From an uncultured Ruminococcus sp. (GTDB lineage: Bacteria; Bacillota; Clostridia; Oscillospirales; Acutalibacteraceae), in the NCBI GenBank assembly GCA_946414115.1, contig CAMKNF010000055.1, forward strand, positions 1-10,872: a stretch of 10,872 nt of DNA, in the 5' to 3' direction. Every line of letters starts with the position of its first letter. The first letter of the stretch is position 1. Below, piece by piece: positions 1 through 6,702 of the stretch. Below the pieces are notes generated by a model that ran no database searches, was not told the origin of the DNA, and saw only the letters and a program-made list of their open reading frames with translations. The position numbers were made by a program, and so were the translations under genes.

Positions 1-45
1 GATACTTGATGGTGACTGGAGTTCAGACGTGTGCTCTTCCGATCT
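1..45. other. Illumina TruSeq adapter contamination (left end, with index)
   Basis: Positions 12-45 match the TruSeq read-2 adapter, ending in GTGCTCTTCCGATCT. Before it sit an 8-base index (ACTTGATG, 4-11) and GAT, the end of the P7 primer. The block is the exact reverse complement of 10826-10870. It is library-construction sequence, not genomic DNA, and should be removed. Genuine sequence starts at 46. It leaves only 12 bases downstream of the znuC-like stop codon, so the next gene of that operon is lost. Confidence 0.98.
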
Positions 46-57
46 CAAGTATTTCTA

Positions 58-801
58 TCACTGCAAAGCACCTCCCCTATGATTGTGACGGCAATCATCG
101 CACGGACAGTCGGTAATCATAAACTTTCTGCCAATATCGGAATGAAGATACTGGTGCGCCGTACCGTAAAAATAGGTATTTTTGGAAAGATGAAGAATTT
201 TTGAGGCGTTGTTCACCGAGGCCGTAATATCGTGGGATACCATGATTATTGTGATACCGTTTTTATTGAGATTTTTTATCAGAGCGTACATATCGGAAGC
301 GGCTTTTGGGTCAAGTCCGGTTACAGGCTCGTCAAGTATAAGCAATTTATGAGTAGCACAGAGTGCTCTTGCAAGTAAAACTCGCTGACGTTGTCCGCCC
401 GAAAGCTCACGAAAGCACTTTTTACGGAGCGGATAAATACCGGTAAGCTCCATATTTTTAGCCGCAGTTTCCTTTTGCTCCTTTGAATAGAACAATGTGT
501 GCTTTTTGTTAAGACAACCCGAGAGCACTACCTCGGAAACCGATGCGGGAAAATCCTTTTGAAGCACGGTTTGCTGTGGAAGATAACCGATTTCACACTG
601 CTTTAAGCCGTCACCGTAAGTGATTGAACCGCTCTGAACCGACAAAAGTCCGAGCAGGCACTTCATAAGCGTAGTTTTGCCCGAGCCATTCTCGCCTACT
701 ATGCAGACATAATCACCCTCATTGATTTTCAGATTAATGTCCGACAAAACAATTTTGCCCTCATAACCCATTGAGGCATTTTTTATTTCAATAAGCGCCA
801 T
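58..801 (-). CDS. znuC: Zinc/manganese-type ABC transporter ATP-binding protein (ZnuC-like)
   Basis: This 247-residue ATPase would drive import of a metal ion, probably Zn2+, through a membrane permease. Visible motifs are Walker A GENGSGKTT (36-44), the Q-loop at about Q76-Q77, signature LSGGQ (133-137), Walker B LLILDEP (153-159) and the switch histidine H190. Length and motif order are normal for the ZnuC/MntB family. The start ATG at 801 overlaps the znuA-like stop by one base (TGATG). It is preceded by a perfect AAAGGAGG at 819-812, inside the end of znuA, so the two genes are translationally linked. The C-terminal tail (about 232-241) is rich in Cys and His (C232, C234, C237, H239, H241) and may bind metal. 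The partner permease znuB is expected downstream but is cut off by the adapter. Zinc rather than manganese is inferred from the His-rich loop of the neighbouring binding protein. Confidence 0.93.
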   Translation of the reverse strand: MALIEIKNASMGYEGKIVLSDINLKINEGDYVCIVGENGSGKTTLMKCLLGLLSVQSGSITYGDGLKQCEIGYLPQQTVLQKDFPASVSEVVLSGCLNKKHTLFYSKEQKETAAKNMELTGIYPLRKKCFRELSGGQRQRVLLARALCATHKLLILDEPVTGLDPKAASDMYALIKNLNKNGITIIMVSHDITASVNNASKILHLSKNTYFYGTAHQYLHSDIGRKFMITDCPCDDCRHNHRGGALQ

Positions 802-1769
802 CAGTTTAAAGCCTCCTTTAGTGCCTTTGTGTTTTGTTCCATTAAAGAAATATAACTTGCTCCGTCTGCAAATTCATCTTTTGTTACGTTATGACAAGAT
901 GAAAAGCGCATTGTTTTTGCTCCGGTATCCTCTGAAATCAGCTTTGCAACCTTTCCGTTTGAAAATTCAAGATAAAAAACTACGGGTATCTGATTCTTAC
1001 GTGTGAAGTCTATCATATGAGTTACGGTTGAAATACTCGGCTCGGTTTCACTGCTGCAACCCGGAAAAGCACATTCAAATTCAAGCGAATAATCGGTTAC
1101 GAAGTACAGAAACGGAAAACGGTCACCAAATACTACTGTTTTTCTTTTAGCATTACTCACAATTTCAGATATTTCCGAATCAAGCGTTTGCAGTTTATTA
1201 ATATAAGTATCTCTGTTTTTAGCATAAATCTCTTTATTTGCAAAGTCACAGGAAGATAACTCATCATAAATTGCATCCGTTAGCTTTTCGGCGTTTCTGA
1301 TTGAAGTCCAGATATGCTCGTCATATTCTTCTCCGTGCTCAGCGTGTTCTTCGTGTTCGTGGTTATGTTCATCGTGATCAACGCTTTGCTCGTAAAGCAA
1401 GTCAACATAATCCATCATTCGCATTACTTTCATATTTTTATTTTCAATTGAATCAAGAACACTTTCAACCCACTCGTCACTCTCGCCGCCGTTGTAAATA
1501 AAAATATCACAGTTTTCAATTGCTACTATGTCTGACGGAGAAGGTTCATAGCTATGCGGCTCACTTCCCGGAGAAAGCAAAAGCTTAATATCGGCTTTAT
1601 CACCTGCAATACTTCGTGTAAAATCGTAGTAAGGAAAAATCGTTGTGACAACACTTATTTTACTGCTGTCTTTTTTTACATTTTCTTTATCAGAGGAACA
1701 GGACGAAAAAGAAAAAGCAGTTATGAAAATAATCAATAATGAAAGTGCGAATGATAAAAATTTTTTCAT
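801..1769 (-). CDS. znuA: Zinc-binding lipoprotein of a metal ABC transporter (ZnuA/TroA family)
   Basis: This 322-residue extracellular solute-binding lipoprotein would capture Zn2+ and hand it to the ABC permease. A hydrophobic signal segment (residues 4-22) ends in a lipobox-like FSSC with lipidated C24. The family motif PHSYEPSPSD (71-80) supplies H72. A loop at 131-152 carries many His, Asp and Glu residues (DHDEHNHEHE at 131-140), typical of zinc-specific members, and runs into EHIWTSIRNA with H152. The region that usually carries the third histidine ligand reads GDRFPFLYF (215-223), with no His. E241/E243 in ETEPS and H293 in SCHNV are alternative ligands. The start is an ATG at 1769 with SD GGAG at 1781-1778, 8 bases upstream. 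It lies directly after the hairpin that follows secF and is coupled to znuC. A zinc-responsive repressor (Zur type) would be the expected control, but no certain box was identified. Confidence 0.92.
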   Translation of the reverse strand: MKKFLSFALSLLIIFITAFSFSSCSSDKENVKKDSSKISVVTTIFPYYDFTRSIAGDKADIKLLLSPGSEPHSYEPSPSDIVAIENCDIFIYNGGESDEWVESVLDSIENKNMKVMRMMDYVDLLYEQSVDHDEHNHEHEEHAEHGEEYDEHIWTSIRNAEKLTDAIYDELSSCDFANKEIYAKNRDTYINKLQTLDSEISEIVSNAKRKTVVFGDRFPFLYFVTDYSLEFECAFPGCSSETEPSISTVTHMIDFTRKNQIPVVFYLEFSNGKVAKLISEDTGAKTMRFSSCHNVTKDEFADGASYISLMEQNTKALKEALN

Positions 1770-1782
1770 TTATTACGCTCCG

Positions 1783-1829
1783 AAAAACAAGGGGCTGCAC
1801 AGAATATAATTATTCTGAACGCAACCCCT
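1783..1829 (-). terminator. Long hairpin with T-run after secF / in the znuA leader
   Basis: Read on the minus strand, AGGGGTTGC (1829-1821) pairs with GCAGCCCCT (1798-1790), giving nine pairs with one G-U wobble. Inside it is a second perfect 7-bp stem, CAGAATA/TATTCTG, with a 4-base loop (1817-1800). The hairpin is followed by TTGTTTTT (1790-1783). This fits an intrinsic terminator for secDF. However, the T-run ends one base before the Shine-Dalgarno of znuA, so the hairpin is also the znuA leader and could act as an attenuator or mRNA 5' stabiliser. Terminator identity is likely; a regulatory role is inference. Confidence 0.75.
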
Positions 1830-1832
1830 GAA

Positions 1833-1861
1833 ATTATAGATTTTAAAGAAATTACTTTGAA
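1833..1861 (-). promoter_or_regulatory. Candidate sigma-A promoter for znuAC
   Basis: On the minus strand, TTCAAA (1861-1856, four of six consensus bases) lies 17 bp before a perfect TATAAT (1838-1833). The -35 box overlaps the last codons of secF, and the predicted start is near 1826, at the base of the hairpin. It is weaker than the other promoters in the window. Readthrough from secDF is the alternative way to transcribe znuAC. Confidence 0.45.
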
Positions 1862-2871
1862 GCTTTCTTTAAGGCTTTCTTTGCCTTCTTGTGATTCTGC
1901 CACATTACCCAGAGCGGACCTGCGATACAGATTGATGAGTAGCAACCTGAAATTACGCCTATCATCATAGGAAGTGCAAACGACTGAACAGAAGAAATAT
2001 TAAAGAAGAAAGCTACAACATAAACAATCAGAATAGCTGAAAGCGTTGTGATTGATGTCATAATTGTTCTCTTCATTGTCTTTGAACAGCTAAGATTGAA
2101 TACCATACCTACATCAGCTTTGCTGCCGAGAATCTTTCTTTCTTCACGTACACGGTCGTAGATTACGATTGTATCGTTAAGCGAATAACCGAGAATCATA
2201 AGAACAACTGCGATGAAGTTTGAGTCAATCGGCATCTGGAAAATAACATAGAGAAAATAAATCATAGCTATATCGTGGAACAACGCAACAAGCGCCATAA
2301 CACCTGCCGAAAGACCGCCGATTTTCTTAAATCGGATTGTAACATAAAGCACCATAAGAATTGATGCAATTGCTACGGCTGTAAGACACTTTAAGAGGAA
2401 GTTAAAGCCCATTGAAGCGTCAACCGAGCTTGATTCGAGGCACTTGAAGTTATTATCGGGATACTGCTTCTGAAGATCTTTTTCAAGATTCTGCTGAATA
2501 TCTGTTTCAATAGCGTTATTGCCCGAGAACTGTACAGAAACGTTGTTACCGGAATTACCCATAATATCTGTTGAGAAAGATGTTGTAATCTTATCGGTAG
2601 TCTTGTTCTGTATGTAGTCATAAAGCTCATTCTGGCTGATTTCTCCGCTATAGCTGAAACGCAGAGTAGCACCGCCGGAGAACTGAATGTCAAGAGTTGT
2701 TCCGAAAATGAAGTTGCAGATTATACCAAGTACAATAATTGCAATTGAAATACCAAAGAATACTTTTCTCTTGCCTACAAAATCAATAATCTTTTTTCCG
2801 CCGTTGTACTTTTCGCTAACCTGCTCAACGGTCATCTGTGAATTTGCTTTTGTCTGAACATCATTTGTCAT
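1852..2871 (-). CDS. secF: Protein translocase subunit SecF
   Basis: SecF is a membrane protein that, with SecD, uses the proton or sodium gradient to complete protein export through SecYEG. The product has 339 residues. TM1 is at about 37-57, the conserved DIQFSGGATL at 61-70, an extracytoplasmic domain at about 75-150, and five more membrane segments follow. The RND-like core motif GYSLNDTIVIYDRVREE (228-244) holds D233. R268 in KTMKRT is a likely counterpart of the arginine required for ion coupling in Thermus SecDF (family knowledge). The chosen start is ATG 2871, because GGAGG lies 8-9 bases upstream. A TTG start at 2922 would also be in frame but has no comparable site. The gene overlaps secD by 11 bases, as expected for a coupled secDF pair. 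Here secD and secF are separate genes, not fused. Confidence 0.96.
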   Translation of the reverse strand: MTNDVQTKANSQMTVEQVSEKYNGGKKIIDFVGKRKVFFGISIAIIVLGIICNFIFGTTLDIQFSGGATLRFSYSGEISQNELYDYIQNKTTDKITTSFSTDIMGNSGNNVSVQFSGNNAIETDIQQNLEKDLQKQYPDNNFKCLESSSVDASMGFNFLLKCLTAVAIASILMVLYVTIRFKKIGGLSAGVMALVALFHDIAMIYFLYVIFQMPIDSNFIAVVLMILGYSLNDTIVIYDRVREERKILGSKADVGMVFNLSCSKTMKRTIMTSITTLSAILIVYVVAFFFNISSVQSFALPMMIGVISGCYSSICIAGPLWVMWQNHKKAKKALKKASK

Positions 2872-4270
2872 TCTTAGCACCTCCAAATAACCATTTTTTG
2901 CGCAGGAATTTGAAGCCCGCAACGCTTCTCAGCATTATTCTTGAAAGGAATACACCCATTACAAAGTTTGCGATAACGCCGACGAGAAGTGTGTAACCGA
3001 ATGAGTAAATTGTACCTGTTGTTGATTCGCCGAAAATAATTGAAAGAATATTTGACGGACCAAATACAAGCATAAGGATTACAGAAACGATAATTACGGT
3101 CATATTACCGTCGATAATTGCAGACAGTGAATTTTTAGTACCTCTGTCAAGAGCACCGTCGAGCGTTCTTCCTGCCTTGAGTTCTTCCTTGATACGTTCA
3201 GCAGTAATAACGTTACAGTCAACGCCAATACCGATTGACAATATCATACCGGCAATACCGGGAAGAGTCATTGTAAAGGAAGGAATTGTTGTAAAGTAAC
3301 CTGAAACTGCCGCAATTGTAAGTCCCATCTGACCAAGAAGTGAAATAACAGCAATAAATCCGGGCAGACGGTAGAAAATAATCATAATAAGTGAAATGAT
3401 AATAAATGCAATAATGCCTGCATATGCCATTGCAACAAGTGAATTTTCACCGAGTGTAGCACTGATACTGCCGTTGCTTACTGTTTCAAGCTGGAAGGGC
3501 AATGCACCTGCGTTGATTTTGTTAGCGAGGTCAGTTGCTTCTTTAGCTGTGAAATCACCTTCAATCTGTGCCTTGCCGTCAGTAATAGCAGAATTTACTG
3601 TAGGAGCGGAAAGCATAATATCGTCCATCCAGATTGAAATAGTGTTATTAACATACTGTGATGTAATTTCTCCGAAAGTTTTAGCACCTTCATCTGTAAA
3701 CTCAAGGCTTACTACGTATTGTGACTCACCTTTGTCAGTCTGATATACGCTGGCTCTTGCAGACTTAACCTGAGAACCGTCCATAAGAATATTTTCGGTA
3801 TCGCCTGTCGGAGTTTTATAAACATAACTGCCGTCAGAACCGACCTCGGTATTTGCGTACTCTTTACCGGGACGGAATGTAAGCTTTGCAGTTGAAGAAA
3901 TCTCGTTGATTGCTTCTACAGCGTTTTGCTCTTTTTCGTCTGATTTCCACGGAAAACGAACTATAATTCTATCGTTTCCTTTGTCGGCATACAGCTCATA
4001 GTCTGTGATACCCTGTGAAATCATACGAAGTTCAATGATTGATTTAGCAGATTCTAACTGCTCATCAGTTGCGTCATAGTTGTCGGCAGGCTTAAACGTT
4101 GCCTCAACACCGCCTCTGATGTCAATTCCCCATCGTATATCGCCGATGCCTTTTAATACTGTGTTTTGGTTGTCGCCTGTGTAGTAGGATACTCCGAAAA
4201 TCGCAGTAAACGAAAAGGCAAGTATCAGCAAAGCAACAATGAAGAACATAGGCTTTGGAACTCTTTTCAT
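2861..4270 (-). CDS. secD: Protein translocase subunit SecD
   Basis: SecD is a membrane component of the Sec accessory complex that helps pull exported proteins across the membrane. The product has 469 residues. TM1 is at about 8-26, the family motif WGIDIRGG at 47-54, and a large extracytoplasmic region (P1 domain) at about 60-275. Five membrane segments follow from about 278 on. SIGIGVDCNVITAERIKEE (345-363) is the hallmark TM4 motif, with D351 the likely ion-coupling aspartate. Length is ordinary for a Firmicute unfused SecD. The start is ATG 4270, set by GGAGG ten bases upstream. The in-frame extension to 4387 begins with a TTG that is part of the -35 box of the promoter, so it cannot be translated from that transcript. 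It is cotranscribed with secF, whose start lies inside its 3' end. Confidence 0.96.
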   Translation of the reverse strand: MKRVPKPMFFIVALLILAFSFTAIFGVSYYTGDNQNTVLKGIGDIRWGIDIRGGVEATFKPADNYDATDEQLESAKSIIELRMISQGITDYELYADKGNDRIIVRFPWKSDEKEQNAVEAINEISSTAKLTFRPGKEYANTEVGSDGSYVYKTPTGDTENILMDGSQVKSARASVYQTDKGESQYVVSLEFTDEGAKTFGEITSQYVNNTISIWMDDIMLSAPTVNSAITDGKAQIEGDFTAKEATDLANKINAGALPFQLETVSNGSISATLGENSLVAMAYAGIIAFIIISLIMIIFYRLPGFIAVISLLGQMGLTIAAVSGYFTTIPSFTMTLPGIAGMILSIGIGVDCNVITAERIKEELKAGRTLDGALDRGTKNSLSAIIDGNMTVIIVSVILMLVFGPSNILSIIFGESTTGTIYSFGYTLLVGVIANFVMGVFLSRIMLRSVAGFKFLRKKWLFGGAKNDK

Positions 4271-4311
4271 GCCTTTGAAACCTCCGTAATATAATTGTCC
4301 GAATTGTATGC

Positions 4312-4361
4312 AAAAAAATAACTCTGTTACTAAGCATAAATACAGACGTAACAGAGTTATT
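4312..4361 (-). terminator. Perfect 14-bp inverted repeat with T-run upstream of secD
   Basis: AATAACTCTGTTAC (4317-4330) and GTAACAGAGTTATT (4348-4361) are exact inverted repeats around a 17-base loop. On the minus strand the second arm runs into seven T residues (4318-4312). This has the shape of an intrinsic terminator, although the stem is AT-rich (four G/C pairs of 14). It could end readthrough from the aminotransferase gene 150 bases upstream. The 5' arm coincides with the secD -10 box and start site, so it could equally be an operator. Confidence 0.65.
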
Positions 4362-4387
4362 ATAAAATTTTTTTCCAAAAATGTCAA
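4359..4387 (-). promoter_or_regulatory. Consensus sigma-A promoter for secDF
   Basis: On the minus strand the -35 box is a perfect TTGACA (4387-4382) and the -10 a perfect TATAAT (4364-4359), separated by exactly 17 bp. The predicted start is near 4352, giving a leader of about 80 bases. The -10 box overlaps the outer end of the 14-bp inverted repeat. Confidence 0.9.
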
Positions 4388-4399
4388 TGGATACAGAAA

Positions 4400-4430
4400 T
4401 ATTTGATAAAAAAATATTTTTATTTGATAA
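4400..4430. repeat. Phased direct repeat TATTTGATAA upstream of the secD promoter
   Basis: The decamer TATTTGATAA occurs at 4400-4409 and 4421-4430, exactly 21 bp apart, which is two helical turns. It lies about 12 bp upstream of the -35 box. The surroundings are A/T-rich, so it could be an UP-like element, a tandem regulator site, or chance in AT-rich DNA. Confidence 0.45.
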
Positions 4431-4511
4431 TTTTTATATTTTATAAGTCAATTTTAACGTATTTTATACTAAATTAAACCCGAAATTGCGAAAAACAAAT
4501 TCAAAAATTGA

Positions 4512-5792
4512 TTATTTTTCAAGCAGCTTTTCGCAAGCGGCAAGCTTTGTGCAGATACAGAACACATCCATTGCAGTAATAAGCTCGTCGTTTGGCGGGA
4601 ATGTGGGTGCTATTCTGATGTTTTTATCATCAGGGTCCTTGCCGTAAGGATAGGTTGCACCTGCGCCTGTCATAACAACGCCTGCTTCTTTACAAAGCTG
4701 TACAACTCTTTTTGCTGTGCCCAAAAGAACGTCAATGCTTACGAAATAACCTCCGTTGGGGTTGGTCCACTCACCTATTCCTACCGGTTTAAGGTTTGAT
4801 TCAAGAGCATTCAGAACAATATCAAACTTTGGTCTTAATACTTCTTTATGCTTCTGCATATGCTCCATAATGCCATCAAAATCTTTAAAATATCTTACAT
4901 GGCGAAGCATATTGAGCTTATCGTAGCTGATGACTTCATAATTATATCTTTCCTTGAAAACCTTCATATTGTTTTCCGAAGCAGCCATTGCTGCAACACC
5001 GGCACCGGGGAAAGTAATCTTTGACGTTGAGCAGAAAAGAACAGGCATATCTTCTGTGCCGTTCTTTTTGCACTCGTCAAAAATATTTAAAAGCTCATCT
5101 GGAGTATCGTTGATGTCGTGAATGCAATAAGCATTATCCCACATAATTCTGAAATCTTTAGCGGCAGGCTTTAATGCAGCAAATCTTTTAACAGTTTCAT
5201 CGCTGTAGGTAATTCCCTGCGGATTTGAATACTTCGGAACGCACCAGATACCCTTGATTGAATCATCGCTTTCAACAAGCTTTTCAACTACATCCATATC
5301 GGGTCCGTTTTCAGTCATAGGAACAGGTATCATTTCAAAGCCGTAATACTCGGTAATGCCAAAGTGACGGTCATATCCCGGAACAGGACAGAGGAATTTT
5401 CTGTTCTTAACCTCATACCAGGGCTTGCAACCATCAACAATAGATTTTGTCATCATACAGGATATTGTATCAAACATCATATTAAGGCTTGAGCTTCCGC
5501 CAACCATAACGTATTTTGAATCAACACCGAGAATATCGCCGAAAAGCTTTCTGCATTCGTCTATACCTTCAAGAACACCGTAGTTTCTGCAATCCATTCC
5601 GTCTGTTCCGACAAAATCAGATTTGCTGTTTAATACGTCAAGAAGTCCTAAAGATAAGTCGAGCTGTTCTTTTCCGGGCTTTCCTCGAGCCATATTGAGC
5701 CTTAAGCCCTTGCCCTTAACATCCTCATATTCTTTTGCAAGTGCGGCATATTCCTTCTCGAGTTCTTCCTTGCCACAGTTCAGATAATTCAT
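4512..5792 (-). CDS. PLP-dependent aminotransferase, PF12897-type (probable aspartate aminotransferase)
   Basis: This is a 426-residue cytoplasmic fold-type I enzyme. It resembles the aspartate aminotransferase subgroup of PF12897 (Mycobacterium Rv3722c type), which moves the amino group between aspartate and 2-oxoglutarate. The features seen are N-terminal MARGKPG (34-40), cofactor-site SNPQG (189-193, N190), WDNAY (218-222) with D219, the Schiff-base lysine K258 in FCSTSKITFPGAG (253-265), and R393 in IRIAPTFPP (392-400), the usual carboxylate-binding arginine. Start ATG 5792 has an AAGGGGAT ribosome site 6 bases upstream. It stands alone between the cpsD terminator and the secD promoter region, with its own promoter. 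Aminotransferase identity is firm; aspartate as the amino donor is inferred from family resemblance. Confidence 0.88.
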   Translation of the reverse strand: MNYLNCGKEELEKEYAALAKEYEDVKGKGLRLNMARGKPGKEQLDLSLGLLDVLNSKSDFVGTDGMDCRNYGVLEGIDECRKLFGDILGVDSKYVMVGGSSSLNMMFDTISCMMTKSIVDGCKPWYEVKNRKFLCPVPGYDRHFGITEYYGFEMIPVPMTENGPDMDVVEKLVESDDSIKGIWCVPKYSNPQGITYSDETVKRFAALKPAAKDFRIMWDNAYCIHDINDTPDELLNIFDECKKNGTEDMPVLFCSTSKITFPGAGVAAMAASENNMKVFKERYNYEVISYDKLNMLRHVRYFKDFDGIMEHMQKHKEVLRPKFDIVLNALESNLKPVGIGEWTNPNGGYFVSIDVLLGTAKRVVQLCKEAGVVMTGAGATYPYGKDPDDKNIRIAPTFPPNDELITAMDVFCICTKLAACEKLLEK

Positions 5793-5844
5793 TTTGCTAT
5801 CCCCTTAATTTGTAATTGCAAAAAATCTTTTAAAACCTTTATAT

Positions 5845-5873
5845 ATTCTATAACATACGGGGATAAAATGCAA
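5845..5873 (-). promoter_or_regulatory. Sigma-A promoter of the aminotransferase gene
   Basis: On the minus strand, TTGCAT (5873-5868) is 17 bp from TAGAAT (5850-5845). Both boxes are close to consensus, and the predicted start is near 5838, about 45 bases before the ATG. It lies downstream of the cpsD terminator, making the gene an independent unit. The -35 box is inside one arm of the inverted repeat at 5865-5898. Confidence 0.75.
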
Positions 5874-5898
5874 GTCTTTTTTATAAATCTTGCATTTT
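5865..5898. repeat. Perfect 10-bp inverted repeat over the aminotransferase -35 box
   Basis: AAAATGCAAG (5865-5874) and CTTGCATTTT (5889-5898) are exact inverted repeats with a 14-base spacer. The left arm covers the -35 hexamer TTGCAT and the right arm repeats the same hexamer in the opposite sense. This could be an operator for a dimeric repressor or a hairpin. It has no proper T-run on the minus strand, so it is not a convincing second terminator. Confidence 0.45.
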
Positions 5899-5906
5899 TA
5901 GTTAAA

Positions 5907-5959
5907 CAAAAAAGAACAGACTTACAAGCTCGTTTTTGTTCAAAGTTTGTAAGTCTGTT
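5907..5959 (-). terminator. Intrinsic terminator after the CpsD-like kinase gene
   Basis: A perfect 13-bp stem, AACAGACTTACAA paired with TTGTAAGTCTGTT (minus-strand arms 5959-5947 and 5927-5915), encloses a 19-base loop. On the minus strand it is followed by CTTTTTTG. It begins 15 bases after the kinase stop codon and closes the two-gene operon. Confidence 0.88.
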
Positions 5960-5974
5960 ATATTTTGCTTTATA

Positions 5975-6697
5975 TTAGTAATATTGATAGTAATAATAAC
6001 CCTTTTTACTTCTCCGCTGACTTAATTCGCATCCGACTTCAATTAGTCCTAAAACCTTTGAATCTGCAAGCTTTACGCTGTCAAGAAGCTTCTGCAAGTC
6101 ACCGTGAGTTGTTGAACGCTCTCTTACTACAACAACAAAACCGGCTATTAAGTCCTTAAGCAACAATGCATCGGCAACAACACCGATAGGCGGAGTATCA
6201 AATATAATATAGTCATATTCCTCGGAAAGCTTATTCATAAGCTCAATAAAAGTTGCAGAACACATAAGCTCCGAAGGATTTGGAGGAATGGTGCCTGACG
6301 GGAGAATGTCAAGATTATTAAGCACATCACGCTTAACTGTATCTTCAAAGCTTACCATCTTACCAATTATATTCGAAAGACCTGATGAGTTATCGATATT
6401 AAAAATATTATGGATGTTAGGACGTCTTAAATCGCAGTCAACCAACAATACTTTCTTCTCCATTTTTGAGAATGAAATTGCAAGATTTGCAGAAACCGTA
6501 CTTTTACCTTCGCCTTTTGAATGACTTGTTACTGCAAAAATCTTTTTATCAACAGCCGAAAGTGAGAACATAATGTTAGTACGTGCTGACTTATATGACT
6601 CAACAATTGCAAATTTAGATTTATCAGACAAAGTACCACCTGAAGTTTCTATAGTATTCTTTTTCTTCTTTTCTTTTCCGAACACCTTTATTTTCAT
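5975..6697 (-). CDS. cpsD: Bacterial tyrosine kinase (BY-kinase), CpsD/CapB/Wze family
   Basis: This 240-residue cytoplasmic P-loop kinase autophosphorylates on a C-terminal tyrosine cluster and normally works with a CpsC/Wzz membrane activator to control capsule or exopolysaccharide assembly. It shows Walker A SKGEGKST (60-67), Walker A' LLVDCDLRRP (84-93), Walker B IIFDTPP (164-170) and the tail KKGYYYYQYY, with six tyrosines among residues 234-240. Length matches the Firmicute split type, in which kinase and activator are separate proteins. ATG 6697 was chosen because AGGTG lies six bases before it. The GTG at 6706 has its SD-like AAGG only three bases away and overlaps the upstream stop. 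The activator gene ends five bases upstream of this ATG. No phosphatase or sugar transferase follows; a terminator does. Confidence 0.92.
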   Translation of the reverse strand: MKIKVFGKEKKKKNTIETSGGTLSDKSKFAIVESYKSARTNIMFSLSAVDKKIFAVTSHSKGEGKSTVSANLAISFSKMEKKVLLVDCDLRRPNIHNIFNIDNSSGLSNIIGKMVSFEDTVKRDVLNNLDILPSGTIPPNPSELMCSATFIELMNKLSEEYDYIIFDTPPIGVVADALLLKDLIAGFVVVVRERSTTHGDLQKLLDSVKLADSKVLGLIEVGCELSQRRSKKGYYYYQYY

Positions 6698-6702
6698 TGC
6701 AA

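Larger units (their letters stand above)
4271..4511 (-). other. AT-rich intergenic region, aminotransferase to secD
   Basis: This 241-bp gap is the longest without a gene. It holds a pair of phased direct repeats (4400-4430), a fully consensus promoter (4359-4387), an inverted repeat/hairpin (4312-4361) and the secD ribosome binding site. No open reading frame with a plausible start and SD was seen. I did not recognise a riboswitch class in the roughly 80-base secD leader. Confidence 0.8.

Noticed and set aside
45..52. Octamer TCAAGTAT at 45-52 and again at 10862-10869 as evidence of a circular molecule
   Set aside because: One copy spans the last adapter base and the first genomic bases, and the other is mostly adapter index, so the match is coincidental and the contig should not be circularised.
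2872..2922. Longer SecF starting at TTG 2922
   Set aside because: ATG 2871 has GGAGG at ideal distance and gives the normal N-terminus; the longer form would overlap secD by over 60 bases from a weak TTG codon.
3396..3743. Plus-strand frame of 115 codons opposite secD
   Set aside because: It lies wholly antisense to conserved secD coding sequence, has no recognisable domain and no ribosome site that I could identify. The other plus-strand frames (for example 7872-8132 and 9051-9329) were rejected as antisense shadows of oadB and oadG in the same way.
4271..4352. Riboswitch in the secD leader
   Set aside because: The leader is short and AT-rich, with no conserved aptamer core that I recognise; only the partial hairpin arm and the SD are visible.
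4271..4387. In-frame N-terminal extension of SecD starting at 4387
   Set aside because: Its start codon TTG is the first three bases of the -35 box TTGACA, the extension spans the promoter and hairpin, and the ATG at 4270 has a proper GGAGG.
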